NCBI RefSeq assembly: GCF_905147365.1
Contig: NC_056418.1
Span: 5,455,262 to 5,519,261 of the forward strand
Origin: Aricia agestis
Taxonomy: Eukaryota > Arthropoda > Insecta > Lepidoptera > Lycaenidae
Direction: 5' to 3'
Length of the DNA stretch: 64,000 nucleotides
Shown here: piece after piece, positions 45,786-56,909 of the stretch
Numbering within the stretch: position 1 is the stretch's first letter
Layout of the letters: each line of letters starts with the position of its first letter
The notes under the pieces: model-generated
Database searches by the model: none
What the model was told of the DNA's origin: nothing
Seen by the model: only the letters and a program-made list of their open reading frames with translations
Translations under genes and position numbers: made by a program

Positions 45786-46053
45786 TTAAATACATATAAT
45801 AAAATCTCCCACATACGTCTAGTCGCGTGCACACATACACCGAGCCGAAATCTGGCAACGCCACACTCGCGGTCGGAGTGGGTTGTTAGGTTAATTTCGT
45901 TACGGAATTTCTTGATTCAGATAACCGCTCTCAAAGCTCACGACTTAAAAAGCTATGCAATAGCTTAAAAGCGCGCAGTTGCAGATTTAACGTGTTAAAA
46001 CAAGCGTAATTTTAAATGATTTTTTTTGCGGCATGTTTAGCATGGGTCAAATG

Positions 46054-46072
46054 TTAGGTTAGGTTAGGTTAG
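46054..46072 (+). repeat. Interstitial insect telomere-type repeat (TTAGG)3.8
   Basis: Three full TTAGG units plus TTAG. (TTAGG)n is the canonical insect telomere repeat. Being short and embedded in ordinary DNA, it is either chance, a repair scar or part of a repeat. Confidence 0.6.
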
Positions 46073-46074
46073 TA

Positions 46075-46140
46075 ATGACCTGATCAAAATTCTTAAGCCG
46101 GAGGAAGAGCCGTCGGCGCGGCGTAGAATAGGAAGAATTT
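46075..46140 (-). repeat. GCCGCGCCGACGG-core repeat fragment
   Basis: The complement CTACGCCGCGCCGACGG and GGCTTAAGAATTTTGATCA resemble window start 1-75. Only about 60 bases align. Confidence 0.35.
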
Positions 46141-46475
46141 CCTCTCTTTCCAACTCTAAAATCTGTATGCCTGCTTTTCAACGTTTTCAGTCCTGCCAAC
46201 TGCCAACACTTCCGGTATACAACCCGGTGTTTTTTTGTTATTTCGCTCTATTTTTTTCTTGTATCATAGTTTTCTCCAGTTGGTACAAGCCATTCGTGCC
46301 GAGGCCACAATTTTTTAATCATAATTAAGTTTAATTGAATATCGTAGTCGCTTTTCTTCCTGAATCTAAACAACAAAACTCCAGACGATCTCTTGAATTT
46401 TAATTTTTCCCCGCTTTTTAAAACATCAAGTGCAAGGAGCAACAAAGAACGCTGTTTGTGAGTTTTAAACTAGAG

Positions 46476-46915
46476 CAGTGTTTTTCAATCTTTTTATTTT
46501 CTGACCCCCTGCCCTGGTATGAAAAAAATATTTGGCTGCAAACATCCTTTGTATTTTGTTAAAAATTTTATTACATAAGGCTGCCTTTCCACCAGAGCTG
46601 AGCGGAGCTGCGTTGCGAGGAATGCGTTTTTGAAAACCAATAGAATCGCTTGACGCTTCATTGACATGCCTTTGCCATGACATCGCTCAGCGCGGCGATT
46701 CTATTGCTTCTCAAAAAGCGGAGCGGAGCGGAGAACACATATTTTCTCGCAACACAGCGAGAAAATATGTGTTTTCCGCTCCGCTCAACTCCGGTGGAAA
46801 CGCAGCCTAATACTTATATCAATATTTTAATCTTTATTGTTTTTTGTACCTCAATAGTTTTCCCGACCTCTGGCCACCCCCCTGGGGCACGTGACCCACA
46901 GGTTGAAAAACACTG
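46476..46915. repeat. hAT element with perfect 8-bp TSD, hosting a nested MITE
   Basis: CAGTGTTTTTCAATC and GGTTGAAAAACACTG are the termini. AACTAGAG is duplicated exactly (46468-46475, 46916-46923). The CTGACCCCCTGCCC/CCACCCCCCTGGGGCACGTG blocks are typical of hAT MITEs with CAGTGNTTNTCAA ends. No transposase. Confidence 0.85.
46579..46807. repeat. Nested PIF/Harbinger-type MITE, TSD TAA
   Basis: GGCTGCCTTTCCACCAGAGC and CCGGTGGAAACGCAGCC are inverted. TAA flanks both ends (46576-46578, 46808-46810). The body contains CAATAGAATCGCTTGACGC with its inverted partner and a hairpin ACACATATTTTCTCGC. Inserted in the hAT element, so younger than it. Confidence 0.8.
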
Positions 46916-47130
46916 AACTAGAGTTAAGGTAGAATATAAACGTGAGCCCATAGCAGAATGAGAATTATCATAACGAGTGGCGCTGACGTAGTTTTATATA
47001 TCAGAGATCGTAATACATTTTGCTTCATATGCTACGAGTCAGAGAGATTGAGCTTCATATTCTCCTATCCAATTCCTCATTAAATTAAAGTCAATTTATC
47101 ACGTTTTTATTGTTAGAAAATTTAACAATC

Positions 47131-47392
47131 TACAGGGTGTAACAAAAATATGTGATAATACTTTAGCGTGTGTACATGTTCCTTGTAGTGAGTTCACTGT
47201 GAAAGTAGCAGCGCTGAAAGACCAAATTTTTTTTCACTTTTGTATGGGGAAACTCGTGACGCTCGGGCCCTTGCCCATACAAAAGTGAAAAAAAATATTC
47301 GTCTTTCAGCGCTGCTACTTTCACAGTGAACTCTCTACAAGGAACACGTACACACCCTAAAGTATTATCACTTATTTTTGTTACACACTGTA
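47131..47392. repeat. Family F palindromic MITE copy 4
   Basis: TACAGGGTGTAACAAAAATA to TTGTTACACACTGTA. The asymmetric centre reads CTCGGGCCCTTGCCC, the reverse of the 14457 copy, so this one is inserted in the opposite orientation. Confidence 0.8.
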
Positions 47393-48242
47393 TATTATAT
47401 AGTAATGTGAATGCTTAGCTTAAATCACCCGTGCTGAAATGCAATAGCGGCAGTCTATTCGGTTTTAAATAGTTTTAAGCGCTTCAGTTGTTTATCAATA
47501 ATACCTGTAAATTAATATTTTATTCATTATTATGCCCTAGAATGAGTTAAAAATTATTTTAAATACTGAATTCAAAATATGTCACAAAAACGCGGCATTA
47601 TGGTCACGTGATGTGTGACGTCATTGTTCATGAAACAAAACAAGCGTAGACAGAGCAAAAGTGAGTAAACTGTTTAACCTAACAACTGTCAATTTTGTTT
47701 GACACTGAACGATGACGTCACTGCTTCAGATTAGCGTTTCCAATCACGTGACTTACTGTTAATAAATCCATTTTTTTTTTCAATGTAAAATAAAATAAAT
47801 CTATAATTATTTTTAATTATTGGTATTTTTTAGAGTTTTTATCAATAAATCTATAAAATTTAATAATTATTTTAAAATTGTAAACATACTGTCAACTCCC
47901 GGATTACATTAACTATAATAATAACAGCTATATTCTCTGTATGTTCTCCATATCCCAGACATATTAAATCCAAACTGGGGGTTGTCTTATCAAATGTAGG
48001 TTATCATGTAGAGCTGTCCACAGTGTGACATAGGTCTGGTATTGCCCCTCCACCCCCCAACCCCCGTTTTGTGAAGAAATGCGTAGGTATTATTACAAAT
48101 GAAAATATTTTAGTGATACTTGATTTGCTATAAAAAGGTACTATCAGAGAAGTTGATTCATAGCATATTATATTCATAGGGAGATAGGGGATATAACATG
48201 GCGTAATTTGATCGCGTTAAGTCAAAACCAGTTGATACATTA
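47393..48242. other. Intergenic stretch with a GTCACGTGAT/GTGACGTCAT dyad
   Basis: GTCACGTGAT (47603) and GTGACGTCAT (47615) reappear inverted as ATGACGTCAC (47712) and ATCACGTGAC (47743). The arm spacings differ (2 versus 21 bases). No gene seen. Confidence 0.45.
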
Positions 48243-48878
48243 ACGGCCATTCGCAATATTTGATCTATCTCTGGTTTTGCCCTACTAGAGATAGGAATAG
48301 CTCATAATTGACATAAAATATTTTATGTCTAATGTGAGCTATTCCTATCTCTATAGTTTGTGCGTTATAAGATGATATGCGTGACACATTATAACTGACA
48401 ATAGTAGGGAAGTTACCTAACAAAAATTAATCGATAGTTTAAAAATATCGAATCACTTCGTAAAGGAATTGCAATCGAAATTATCGATTTCGTGCTGACA
48501 TTTCAGTGGTGCCGGTTTTTTATCGATTTGATTTCGATTCAACAGAGTCAATCTCTATTGACATAAGTTCCGTTTCATGCATATGAATTTTTTCAAATGT
48601 TTTAGTAACAATAATTTTATACTCCTATTTCACAGTTAATATTTATAATTTTTATTAATAAGTTAGCATTTAGCATCTTTTCATTTTTATTCATTTACAA
48701 TTATAGGAAATATTTGTTTTTGTAGATGGAATATAATTTATTACATTTAGATTTTTTTTGTTTTCTTGTAAAAAAAACCCGTAGCAAGGAACATGAAAAC
48801 TGTCACCCATATCATCTTAGAACGCACCAACTATAGTAAGGCAAAACCAAAGATAAATCAAATATTGGGAACGGCCGT
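48243..48878. repeat. DNA element with ~84-bp terminal inverted repeats
   Basis: Outer blocks ACGGCCATTCGCAATATTTG and CTCTGGTTTTGCCCTACTA, then GTGCGTTATAAGATGATATG, match in order the complement of the right end (48790-48878). The left arm is interrupted by the 64-base palindrome at 48288-48351. The interior (48420-48780) is AT-rich with no frame. Superfamily unknown. Confidence 0.7.
48288..48351. repeat. 64-bp palindromic mini-element with TA duplication
   Basis: GAGATAGGAATAGCTCA pairs with TGAGCTATTCCTATCTC around a CATAAAATATTTTATG core. TA flanks both ends (48286-48287, 48352-48353). The opposite, uninterrupted terminal repeat reads ACTATAG, which is exactly what remains here after removing the palindrome and one TA. 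Confidence 0.75.
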
Positions 48879-49032
48879 AAAACGTAGATCAAAATTAACA
48901 TTGAATTGACATAATCCGACCACATGACGTAGGTCCCTCAACTGCCTAGGAATCAATTTCTTTGATGGTGCTTATATTTTTTAACCCCGATAAAAAAAGA
49001 GGGGTGTTATTTGTTTGAAATGTCTATTTTTT

Positions 49033-49093
49033 ATTTTCTGTGTCTGAATATTGATTTTCTGTGTCTGAATATGATTTTCTGTGTCTGAATATA
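49033..49093 (+). repeat. Tandem repeat, three units of 20-21 bases
   Basis: ATTTTCTGTGTCTGAATAT three times, at 49033, 49054 and 49074. Confidence 0.85.
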
Positions 49094-49204
49094 CTTAAAT
49101 ATAGCTAGTAAGTATTTTGTATTCTCAATAGAAATCAGGAGTCCTTAAACTTTGACTTACTCAGTAAATAGTTGTGTCTAATTACATTTGCTTATATACT
49201 TTAC

Positions 49205-49338
49205 TTAGGGCTTGTTTCGCCACTTTCTGATAAAGTGCCGAATAGGCTATTCACAGCTTTTTTGACAGATTCTCCATACTTCATCTGTCAAGTTAAGTGG
49301 TGGATAGCCTTATCAGGAAGTGGTGAAACAGGCCCTTA
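49205..49338. repeat. Family I MITE copy
   Basis: TTAGGGCTTGTTTCGCCACT and AAGTGGTGAAACAGGCCC ends, with internal GATTCTCCATACTTCATCTG. About 134 bp. Confidence 0.75.
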
Positions 49339-51363
49339 GAGGTTAAGCACATGGACGACTTTAATCGCTTTTAATCAGGCGATCCATTCGCTTGTTTTCC
49401 CCTACTTCCCTAAAAATATATGTTTCTGAAAAGTTAGTTCGATGATCTCACTGTCAGAATATGACTTCATACAACCTAATAACCCAACTCAAACATTTTG
49501 CCTATAAACCTGCAAATATTACTTTGGAAAGGATGATTCATGTCGGAATTTTAATGACCGGGACCAAAGGATGCTATGGAATAAATTACGAACAAAGCCA
49601 GTGTGATACCTTTGTTCATGTTAAAAAAACAATGGGACACTTTTCCTTGATCGAATTTGGGACTGATTCCAAGAACATGTTGGCTTAAATAATTATGGAC
49701 CATGACGATGGGACATTGACCAAAACATCCATTACTGACAGCAGTAATGTTGTTATTTTCATTAAATTACGCCTCATAACATACTGCCTCTGGTATTCCC
49801 CGTTATTATTTTTTATAAAAAAAATATTACTTACTAAACGTTATGATATTACCCAGGTATTAAAAACGAATTTGGTACCATTATGGCCATGGTATAATAT
49901 TTTCGAGTAGTGTGCTTATGGTAGAAAATGAAAAAGTACCGAAACCTTCCGATGCTACCTGCCTTTTAGCTATGCCGTAATTACTAGATAATATGAGTAA
50001 AAATTACTATATATTTTAAAATAATCACAACGATAACTCATAACTGATACTCTTATCAAGAAAAATTCATAAAACTTTAACAATTTTGTATCGGTAAAGT
50101 TTAAAATGAAAAAAGACGCAAAAATTGTACACCACACTTCGATTTATTCCACATGTCGCGAGAAAGTTCCACAATCGTCCGCCTCTATCTATCATTTAAA
50201 ACGAAATACTAAAGCCGACGCGCCTATTACGTAAACAAAAGAAGCGAATAATTTATTTCCGCAAGGACCCGTCACTTTAGTAGAAAGCGATTTAGGTTTA
50301 GAATATTCTAAGCCTAAATCGCTTTCTACCCTTTATTTATAAATGAACAATTTTATTTTGAAAATTTGAAAGTAATCTTCTTGATATGAAAGAAAAAGGA
50401 CTGGAGAGACTCTGTATACCTGGTAGAAGTAACTGTTTTTAAAAATATGATTAATTAAAAACTTTAGACATTAAAAGTGAATCATGCTTGTTTTGTTTCA
50501 ATAAAACCGGCTACCGACACCAAAATCAAATCAAATCATGGCATGTTGATGGAAGTATGAGATCTATTATTATTATTATTGTGTTTGAAATCGATCGCTT
50601 TCCTACACGCAATAACCCCGAGCGTACTCAAGCCAACGCCGAGAGTCTGACTTCTGTTTGTAGACTAGTTTGAGTGCATAAGAAGGAAATAGTGTCGCTA
50701 TCGCGAGCGCACGGTCCCCTCTCCAGACTTGAGAACATGGCTTTTACAGATTTACTTGATATTTATTTCACCGTCTCACCGCTTTCATTCTGCCTATAGT
50801 TAACTTCGTTTATTAATAATGAAAGTAATTGTTAAACTACGAGCTAAACTCGCTTATCGCTTATTGGAAAAAACTCACTTTTTTCTTGATGCCCAAATAT
50901 GCTTTATATCAAATTTCGTCAAAATCGGCTCAGCGGTTTAAGCCTGCTGAGATAAAAAAATAGATGCACGTTTATGTTAAGTTTATGTTAATAAAAAGTT
51001 TTTCTATTGGTAATTTTAATGCGACTTATTTAAATCACGTATATAGAAAAAAAATGGCACAATTATTTGATTTAATTTATATTTAAACCAGAATTTTCTT
51101 TACATTTCACTAACATTTCCTGGGCCATTTTCTCTCTATGTCTTTGATTTTAGATGTTTTTGTTATAGTAGCCAAAATGAATTGAAACAGAGTATTATAT
51201 GCGAGGCAACAATTCAATTTGGTAACGTCGACACCGGCGGAGCCAATTCGGACGGAAACTACTTTTAACTCCTATTCGTTCAATAAATTTTATGATTTTT
51301 ACTGGATGTAGAAATATAAATACTGTGTATTTGTTCAATACGGGATTCCATTGTATGGGGATA
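49339..51363. other. Intergenic stretch, no gene supported
   Basis: The longest frames (49461-49688, 49695-49910, 50488-50673) have no recognised domain or splice context. A Helitron-like scrap lies at 50880-50960 and a palindrome at 50281-50328. Confidence 0.4.
50281..50328. repeat. 48-bp near-perfect palindrome with TA edges
   Basis: TAGAAAGCGATTTAGG...CCTAAATCGCTTTCTA with one mismatched pair and no loop. The outermost bases are TA on both sides. Confidence 0.8.
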
Positions 51364-51515
51364 CTAGATGACGCCCGCAACTTTGTTGCGTAAAAATTCG
51401 TTAATCGCGCGGGAACCGTACATTTTTCCGGGACAAAAAGTATCCTATGTCCTTTCTTGCCTCCCTGGACTCAAAGTATCTTTATACCAAATATTAGCAA
51501 AATCTGTTCTGTGTT
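51364..51515 (-). mobile_element. Helitron H1 3' half
   Basis: CTAG at 51364-51367, hairpin region GCAACTTTGTTGC, ATCGCGCGGGAACCGTAC and GGGACAAAAAGTATCCTATG. The body is disrupted after CTCAAAGTATC and lacks the 5' end. Confidence 0.65.
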
Positions 51516-51589
51516 TTCTATCTATTCTATAGCATTTCGTAGTTTGATAACAGACTGAATCGAAGAAACGAAGCTGCACTAATCCATAC

Positions 51590-51702
51590 TTAATAATAAT
51601 ATTAATTATGCGAAAGTTTGTGAGTTTGTATGATTGTTACTTCTGCACGTCTAAGCGGCTGGAGCGATTTTAATAAAATTGGTATGGAGTTAGTTGATAT
51701 CT
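51590..51702 (+). mobile_element. Helitron-like 5' fragment
   Basis: AATAATATTAATTATGCGAA, then GGCTGGAGCGATTTTAATAA and TTGGTATGGAGTTAGTTGAT, the 5' half of a family related to H1/H2. It is cut by the SINE-T that begins at 51703. Confidence 0.5.
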
Positions 51703-52032
51703 TGTTTTTTTTTAATGAAAATAAGGGGGCAAATGAGCAAACGGGTCACTTGATGGAAAGCAACTTCCGTCGCCCATGGACACTCGCAGCATCAGAAGAG
51801 CTGCAGGTGCATTGCCGGCCTTTTAAGAGAGAATAGGGTAATATGGGAGGGTAGGGAAGGGAAGGGAATAAGGGAGGCTAGGGAAAGGAATAGGGTAGGG
51901 GATTGGGCCTCCGGTAAACTCACTGACTCGGCGAAACACAGCGCAAGCACTGTTTCACGCTGGTTTTCTGTGAGAACGTGGTATTTCTCTGGTCGAGCCG
52001 GCCCATTCGTGCCGAAGCATGGCTCTACCACG
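51703..52032 (-). mobile_element. SINE-T copy, full length
   Basis: T run, AATAAGGGGGCAAATGAGC, full tail, GGGAAGGGAAGGGAATAAGG region, head to GGCTCTACCACGT. Inserted into or beside the Helitron-like fragment at 51590. Confidence 0.8.
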
Positions 52033-52767
52033 TATAAATTGGTTTGGTGGACGGCGGGAATTAATATCACAATTTATTTTCCCTAATAAACAGCGAGTAA
52101 CACCGCGGGGCACAGCTTAATCGCTTATAACATCTAGGGAATAATTGCAACATCTTTTCTTCTTCATATAATAACATCCTTATATTTTTAAGCACACATC
52201 ATTTCGCCCTAATATTCCTTCCTTTATTGCCTACCAAATGGACAGCGCTTCCCCATATCATAATCACAACAAGTGTTTCCCAAACAATGACCCTCCTAGA
52301 CCCCATTCTCCCCACTATGTTTGCTCATTTGGAAGAAAGGGAGGAGGGTTCCCACATCTTTTGTTGTTGGCCATTCCACTAATTGTGGACTTTTGTCTAC
52401 AATTGTGGACAAAAGTGTAATTTAAATTACACTTATTCACCATTACAATGATGAGTGGAAATTAACTTCATTTTGAATACGAACGAGATTTTGTCTCTTT
52501 CTCTCATTAATATTTTATGTATTTGCGTTTCAGTTTATATTTTTTAAAGCCCGCAGCTTCTCACAAACATACGAGCTACGCCCGCATTTTTTTGGTTATT
52601 AAACTATTATATGTGCTTTTCCGAATCTAAAATCAAAAATTGGTTGAGTGGTTTAGGCGTGAATATTGTAGACAGAGACATTTATAGTACAAGTCTGGAT
52701 TACGAAAAAACTGCAAAAATGTTACTACAGCTTCTTTACAGCCTCAAAGAAGACTTATCATAATATT
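52033..52767. other. Intergenic stretch, no gene seen
   Basis: Contains a small dyad ACTTTTGTC/GACAAAAGT near 52388-52415, next to the palindrome GTGTAATTTAAATTACAC, and a Helitron-like scrap at 52555-52690. Confidence 0.4.
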
Positions 52768-52839
52768 AAATGTAGCACATATGCTACATTTAACCCTTTT
52801 TTGCCCCCTATCACTACATTTAGGGCAAAAAAGGGTTAA
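52768..52839. repeat. Two adjoining hairpins
   Basis: AAATGTAGC/GCTACATTT (52768-52791), then 17-bp perfect arms TTAACCCTTTTTTGCCC (52790-52806 and 52823-52839) with a 16-base loop. Possibly one fold-back MITE. 52840-53229 shows nothing recognised apart from a (TAAAA)n patch. Confidence 0.65.
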
Positions 52840-53229
52840 AAAATCTGAAAACCTGGATTCCAATCACAGCGGAAGTAACTTTTCATTACCCTTTGACCTT
52901 TCAAACTAACCTCTGCCCTTTACAAAATATTCCGGGATGTGGCGACAGATTTAGAGCTGTTGGCATCCATTTTGGCTTTAAATAATTAATTGACTACGTA
53001 TATGCATTTATGATGAAGTGGTATCTATTTTAAGTTTTTTAGTATTGTTAGGTACTTTAAAATCTCGAGAAAAAACTTGAAATATACACCACCTGCCTAT
53101 ATCAGAAGACTAAGAATAACATAGTGAGAGTAACATAGTGATATGTGTATGTTATTCTATGTGTATGTTAGCTGTAAGCTTTCCAAAAATCAATAAAATA
53201 AAATAAAATAAAATGTACGTAAGTCTTGT

Positions 53230-53563
53230 TGCTATTTTTTTATTAATGAAATAAGGGGGCAAACAAGCAAACCGGTCACCTGATGGAAAGCAACTTCCGT
53301 CGCCCATGGACACTCGCAGCATCAGAAGAGCTGCAGGTGCGTTGCCGGCCTTTTAAGAAGGAATAGGGTAATAGGGGAGGGTAGGGAAGGGAATAGGGGA
53401 GCATAGGGAAGGAAATATGAGAGGGTAGGGGATTGGGCCTTCGGTAAACTCACTCACTCGGCGAAACACAGCGCAAGCGCTGTTTCACGCTGGTTTTCTG
53501 TGACAACGTGGTATTTCTCCGGTCGAGCCGGCCCATTCGTGCCGAAGCATGGCTCTCCCACGT
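53230..53563 (-). mobile_element. SINE-T copy, full length
   Basis: AATGAAATAAGGGGGCAAAC tail to GGCTCTCCCACGT, with GGGGAGGGTAGGGAAGGG in the variable part. One of the least diverged copies. 53564-54171 is unassigned. Confidence 0.8.
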
Positions 53564-54171
53564 ATGTAAATCATAATTGCATTAGTTGATAAAAATGCTA
53601 TGCGATAGCTTTACCGCGTCAGTCAACGAGTGCCACTCGATTTTTTTTCTGCCTAATATCTATACTTAAACTGTACCCAAATATTAAAAGTTGATATTAA
53701 AATACCACTAATAGGTCAATATCGCTTGGAATATGGATTTTTCGCTAATTAAGAGTCCGTTTTGCTGCTCGCCGTTCGTTTGCCTGGCCGAGCACTTTGT
53801 TCGCTAATGAGCTCCATTATAATCCTCTCAGCCGCTATTGACTTTACATTCCTTCTGGATCCTTCCGTTATTTTATGCTTATTGAATTCATTGGTTTTGT
53901 GATCACTGATCATCATCGGCATCTATATTTATTACAAATATTATGAAGAGCAAAAGTTTGTGAGTTACAAACGTTGTATTTATTGGTAATCTACATTATA
54001 AATTGTAATCTAAATTGTAAAAAACTTGTCACAATCAATGTGAACACCAAATACCTTCTATGTTGGCTCTAATTCAACAAGCAGTTTTGGAAATAAACCA
54101 AGGCAAAAACATACAAACACTTTAAAAAATTCTGTAAATTTGCATGCTGAAATATTAATAAAAAATCTGTC

Positions 54172-54480
54172 AAGTGCTAGTCGGGCTCGCTCACGAAGGG
54201 CTCCGTACCATTACAGAGAGAAATCAGAAAGTATGCAAAAATTATTGTTTTTGAATATTTATTTTATTAAAATTTTATTATAAATAATTAAATAACAAAT
54301 ATAATTAAGGGTTTCGTGAAAATTTAAAGCGTTTAGCTGTTGCCATTATTGATTACGAGCAAAAAAACACAATATAATCACGTTTGTTGTATGCCCCCCT
54401 TGAATATTAATTTTACAATCTGTGAAAATTTCAGAAGTCTAGCTATAGCGGTTCTTGAGATACAGCCTGGAGATCGACAG
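54172..54480 (-). repeat. Family C repeat copy
   Basis: TCGGGCTCGCTCACGAAGGG, CTCCGTACCATTA, the ATCACGTTTGTTGTATG block and AGATACAGCCTGGAG, inverted relative to 10123-10568. It is cut by the SINE-T at 54481. Confidence 0.6.
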
Positions 54481-54758
54481 ATGGGCCGGCTTGACTGGAG
54501 AAATACCACGTTCTCACAGAAAACCGGCGTGAAACAGTGCTTGCGCTGTGTTTCGCCGAATGAGTGAGTTTACCGGAGGCCCAATTCCCTACCTTATTCC
54601 CATCCCTACCCTCCCCTATTACCCTATTCCCCCTTTAAAAGGCCGGCAACGCACCTGCAGCTCTTCTGAAGCTGCGTGTGTCCATGGGCGACGGAAGTTG
54701 CTTTCCATCAGGTGACCCGTTTGCTCGTTTGCCCCCTTATTTTATAAAAAAAAAAAAA
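54481..54758 (+). mobile_element. SINE-T copy, 5'-truncated
   Basis: Starts at ATGGGCCGGCTTGACTGGAG, lacking the first 30 or so head bases, then a full body, shared tail and a 14-base A run. Confidence 0.8.
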
Positions 54759-55806
54759 GCATGCTTCTAGTGAAAATAAAGTCCATCAATGCAGGCAATA
54801 TTTCTAAATGAAAGAAGTTAAAGTACAGGGCTAGTCTGATGATGAGAACTCAACGAGAAATGCAATAATAACTGCAACTAACAATGATTCGGGCTGAATA
54901 TTTTAAAAATGTGGTCTCGTTAAAAGTTTTAATATGTCTGTAGTTATTCGGGCGTTACAGTACAACACCAACATTATGAAGAAAAACGATAAAAGGAATT
55001 TCAGGGCGTGAGCACAGTGCACCGGTGTTGCCACATACCAGTACTATTCACCTCAATTAATTTTGGTTTATTTGTTTATTACATTTTTATTCCATTGTAA
55101 TAAATTATTATGATACTAAACAGAAAATGCTGTTAGGGTATTTTTTTCATATTGGTATAAAGTAAATAATATTATGCTCAAAATGTTAAATTTTATTTCA
55201 CTACAAGTACTTCTGTGTTAAAACTAATAATAATAATTGAATGATAATAACATTTCGACGCAATCCAAATCCTCAGGCTAAGTAACTTGAAATTTCGCAC
55301 ACGTATTCCTCTCATTAAAATACATTTATTTGAAAAATTCCATCCCAGAGGATGTTAAAGGAAAGATACAAATTACACTTAATACTTTAGTAGGCTGAAG
55401 CCTAGGAAATAACCAGTCTAATTAATATTTTAATTATTTCAGATACCAATAACTGTTTCTCAATGTGCATGCTAATCTAGACCAATACCGTTCACTAACA
55501 CCAAGAAAACACCCAAAATTAAATTACTTGTCACAACGAAAAGCTCCCAAATTTCACGCGAATTTTCGCAACCGGCAACCCCACCCCCGGGCGACCCGCC
55601 TTTCGCACCGATATTCGAAACCAACTTTTAAAGAGTATTCCCACTTCCTTATAACATAATGCTTGTACGCGGTTTGTACCAATTTTACGCTTCACTCGCC
55701 GTCTAGTTAAATAGCTGTGCGCTACATAATTTGACGTGAAAAAGTATGGCGGGTATTGGCTTTAAAACTAATGTAGCGTTAGCTATTTTTAAATTAAACC
55801 ACGAGT
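54759..55806. other. Intergenic stretch, no gene seen
   Basis: AT-rich, with a less AT-rich patch at 55560-55740. The 64-codon frame at 55465-55659 has no recognised domain. Confidence 0.4.
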
Positions 55807-56010
55807 TTAAGGGTCTATACAGACGGACCGCATTTCAACTGCAATCCAACCGCAAATTGCAGTTCAAGTTCAGTTTGAATGCAATAGAACTGCAAACCAT
55901 TATCAACTGATAATGGTTTGTAGTTCTATTGCAGTCGTGTCAACTGCATTCAAACTGCACTTGAACTTAAATTTGCGGTCGGATTGCAGTTCGTCTGTAT
56001 AGACCCTTAA
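55807..56010. repeat. Palindromic MITE with TTAA at both ends
   Basis: TTAA (55807-55810) then GGGTCTATACAGACGGACCG. The complement ends CGTCTGTATAGACCC before TTAA (56007-56010). About 95-base arms meet at an AACTGA centre; internal GCAGTT words recur. TTAA targeting suggests piggyBac-type mobility. Confidence 0.8.
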
Positions 56011-56361
56011 GAGGATACACCAGGGGCTAGAGAAATGGAAAAAAAGTACGTGTAATATCTATAGCTATCTCCCTTACCTCAAGCCTATACCGCAGAACGC
56101 GATAGAGACAACTGCAGAAAATCAACGATTCATTGTCCCCTGATTCCTTCTCCAAAACTTAACCGATTTAAGTACTTTTTTCATTAAAGATTAAAGAAAG
56201 GCATGAGCTGTGTTCCTATGTTTTATTTTTTTTGTATAATCTAGCCAAATCTGTTTTCTGGATGCTTGAGCACAGCGGAAAATCTAGCCTTTTTTTTGGG
56301 TTTTTGAACGTTCATATTTTATTTAATAATTAAATTATGAAAAAAAGTGGCCGTAGATGTT
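56007..56361 (-). repeat. Family A element copy 3, sharing a TTAA
   Basis: TTAA (56007-56010), then GAGGATACACCAGGGGC and the minus-strand family A body to AAAAAAGTGGCCGTAGATG. The far end with GGAGTCCACACCGCC is missing. The TTAA is the same four bases that end the neighbouring palindromic MITE. Confidence 0.7.
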
Positions 56362-56909
56362 AAAAAATGACATTTCCTTTACTAAAAACGTGTTTTAAAA
56401 AACCCATTTTACGTAGTTGCAACAACCACAGCGCCTTAATATGTTAAGTTTACTGCGTGAAAATTTAATGGTTGCTTTCCCGCAGTAAAATGATTATATC
56501 TTAGTAGTACAATTATAAGATTTGTGAAGATTTTTTTTATTCAAGTCATAAATAGCCGCTCGCGCCTATCAGCATAAAGTTGCCATAGTACGTCTAAAAA
56601 TTTTTTTATTCTCAAAAAATTACTTGCATGATTCGATACTACTGTAGGTAAATGGTTCTCCTGCGGGAAAACAACCACTAAAATGTCACGTTGTTAGAAA
56701 TGACTAACTAAATATTTTTAATTTTTATACATTTATCTCGTTGGTTTCTTTTCCGAGTCCTTTTGTATCTCCATGTCAATTTTTATCGAATATGCAAGAA
56801 AATATTACAGATATTATATAGCAAAAGTCTTTCTGCCTGGGAGAGCCTATCGTATTTAGAAAATGAAGAATCGTTATGTCTATCCATTACATTTTAGTAG
56901 TAAAATAAA
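56362..56909. other. Intergenic stretch, no gene seen
   Basis: AT-rich; nothing recognised. Confidence 0.4.

Noticed and set aside
49461..49910. Two consecutive plus-strand frames as exons
   Set aside because: No consistent splice sites or domain; low-complexity AT-rich surroundings.
51792..52070. 92-codon minus frame as a gene
   Set aside because: Reads through the SINE-T C-rich region; equivalent frames recur in every SINE-T copy.
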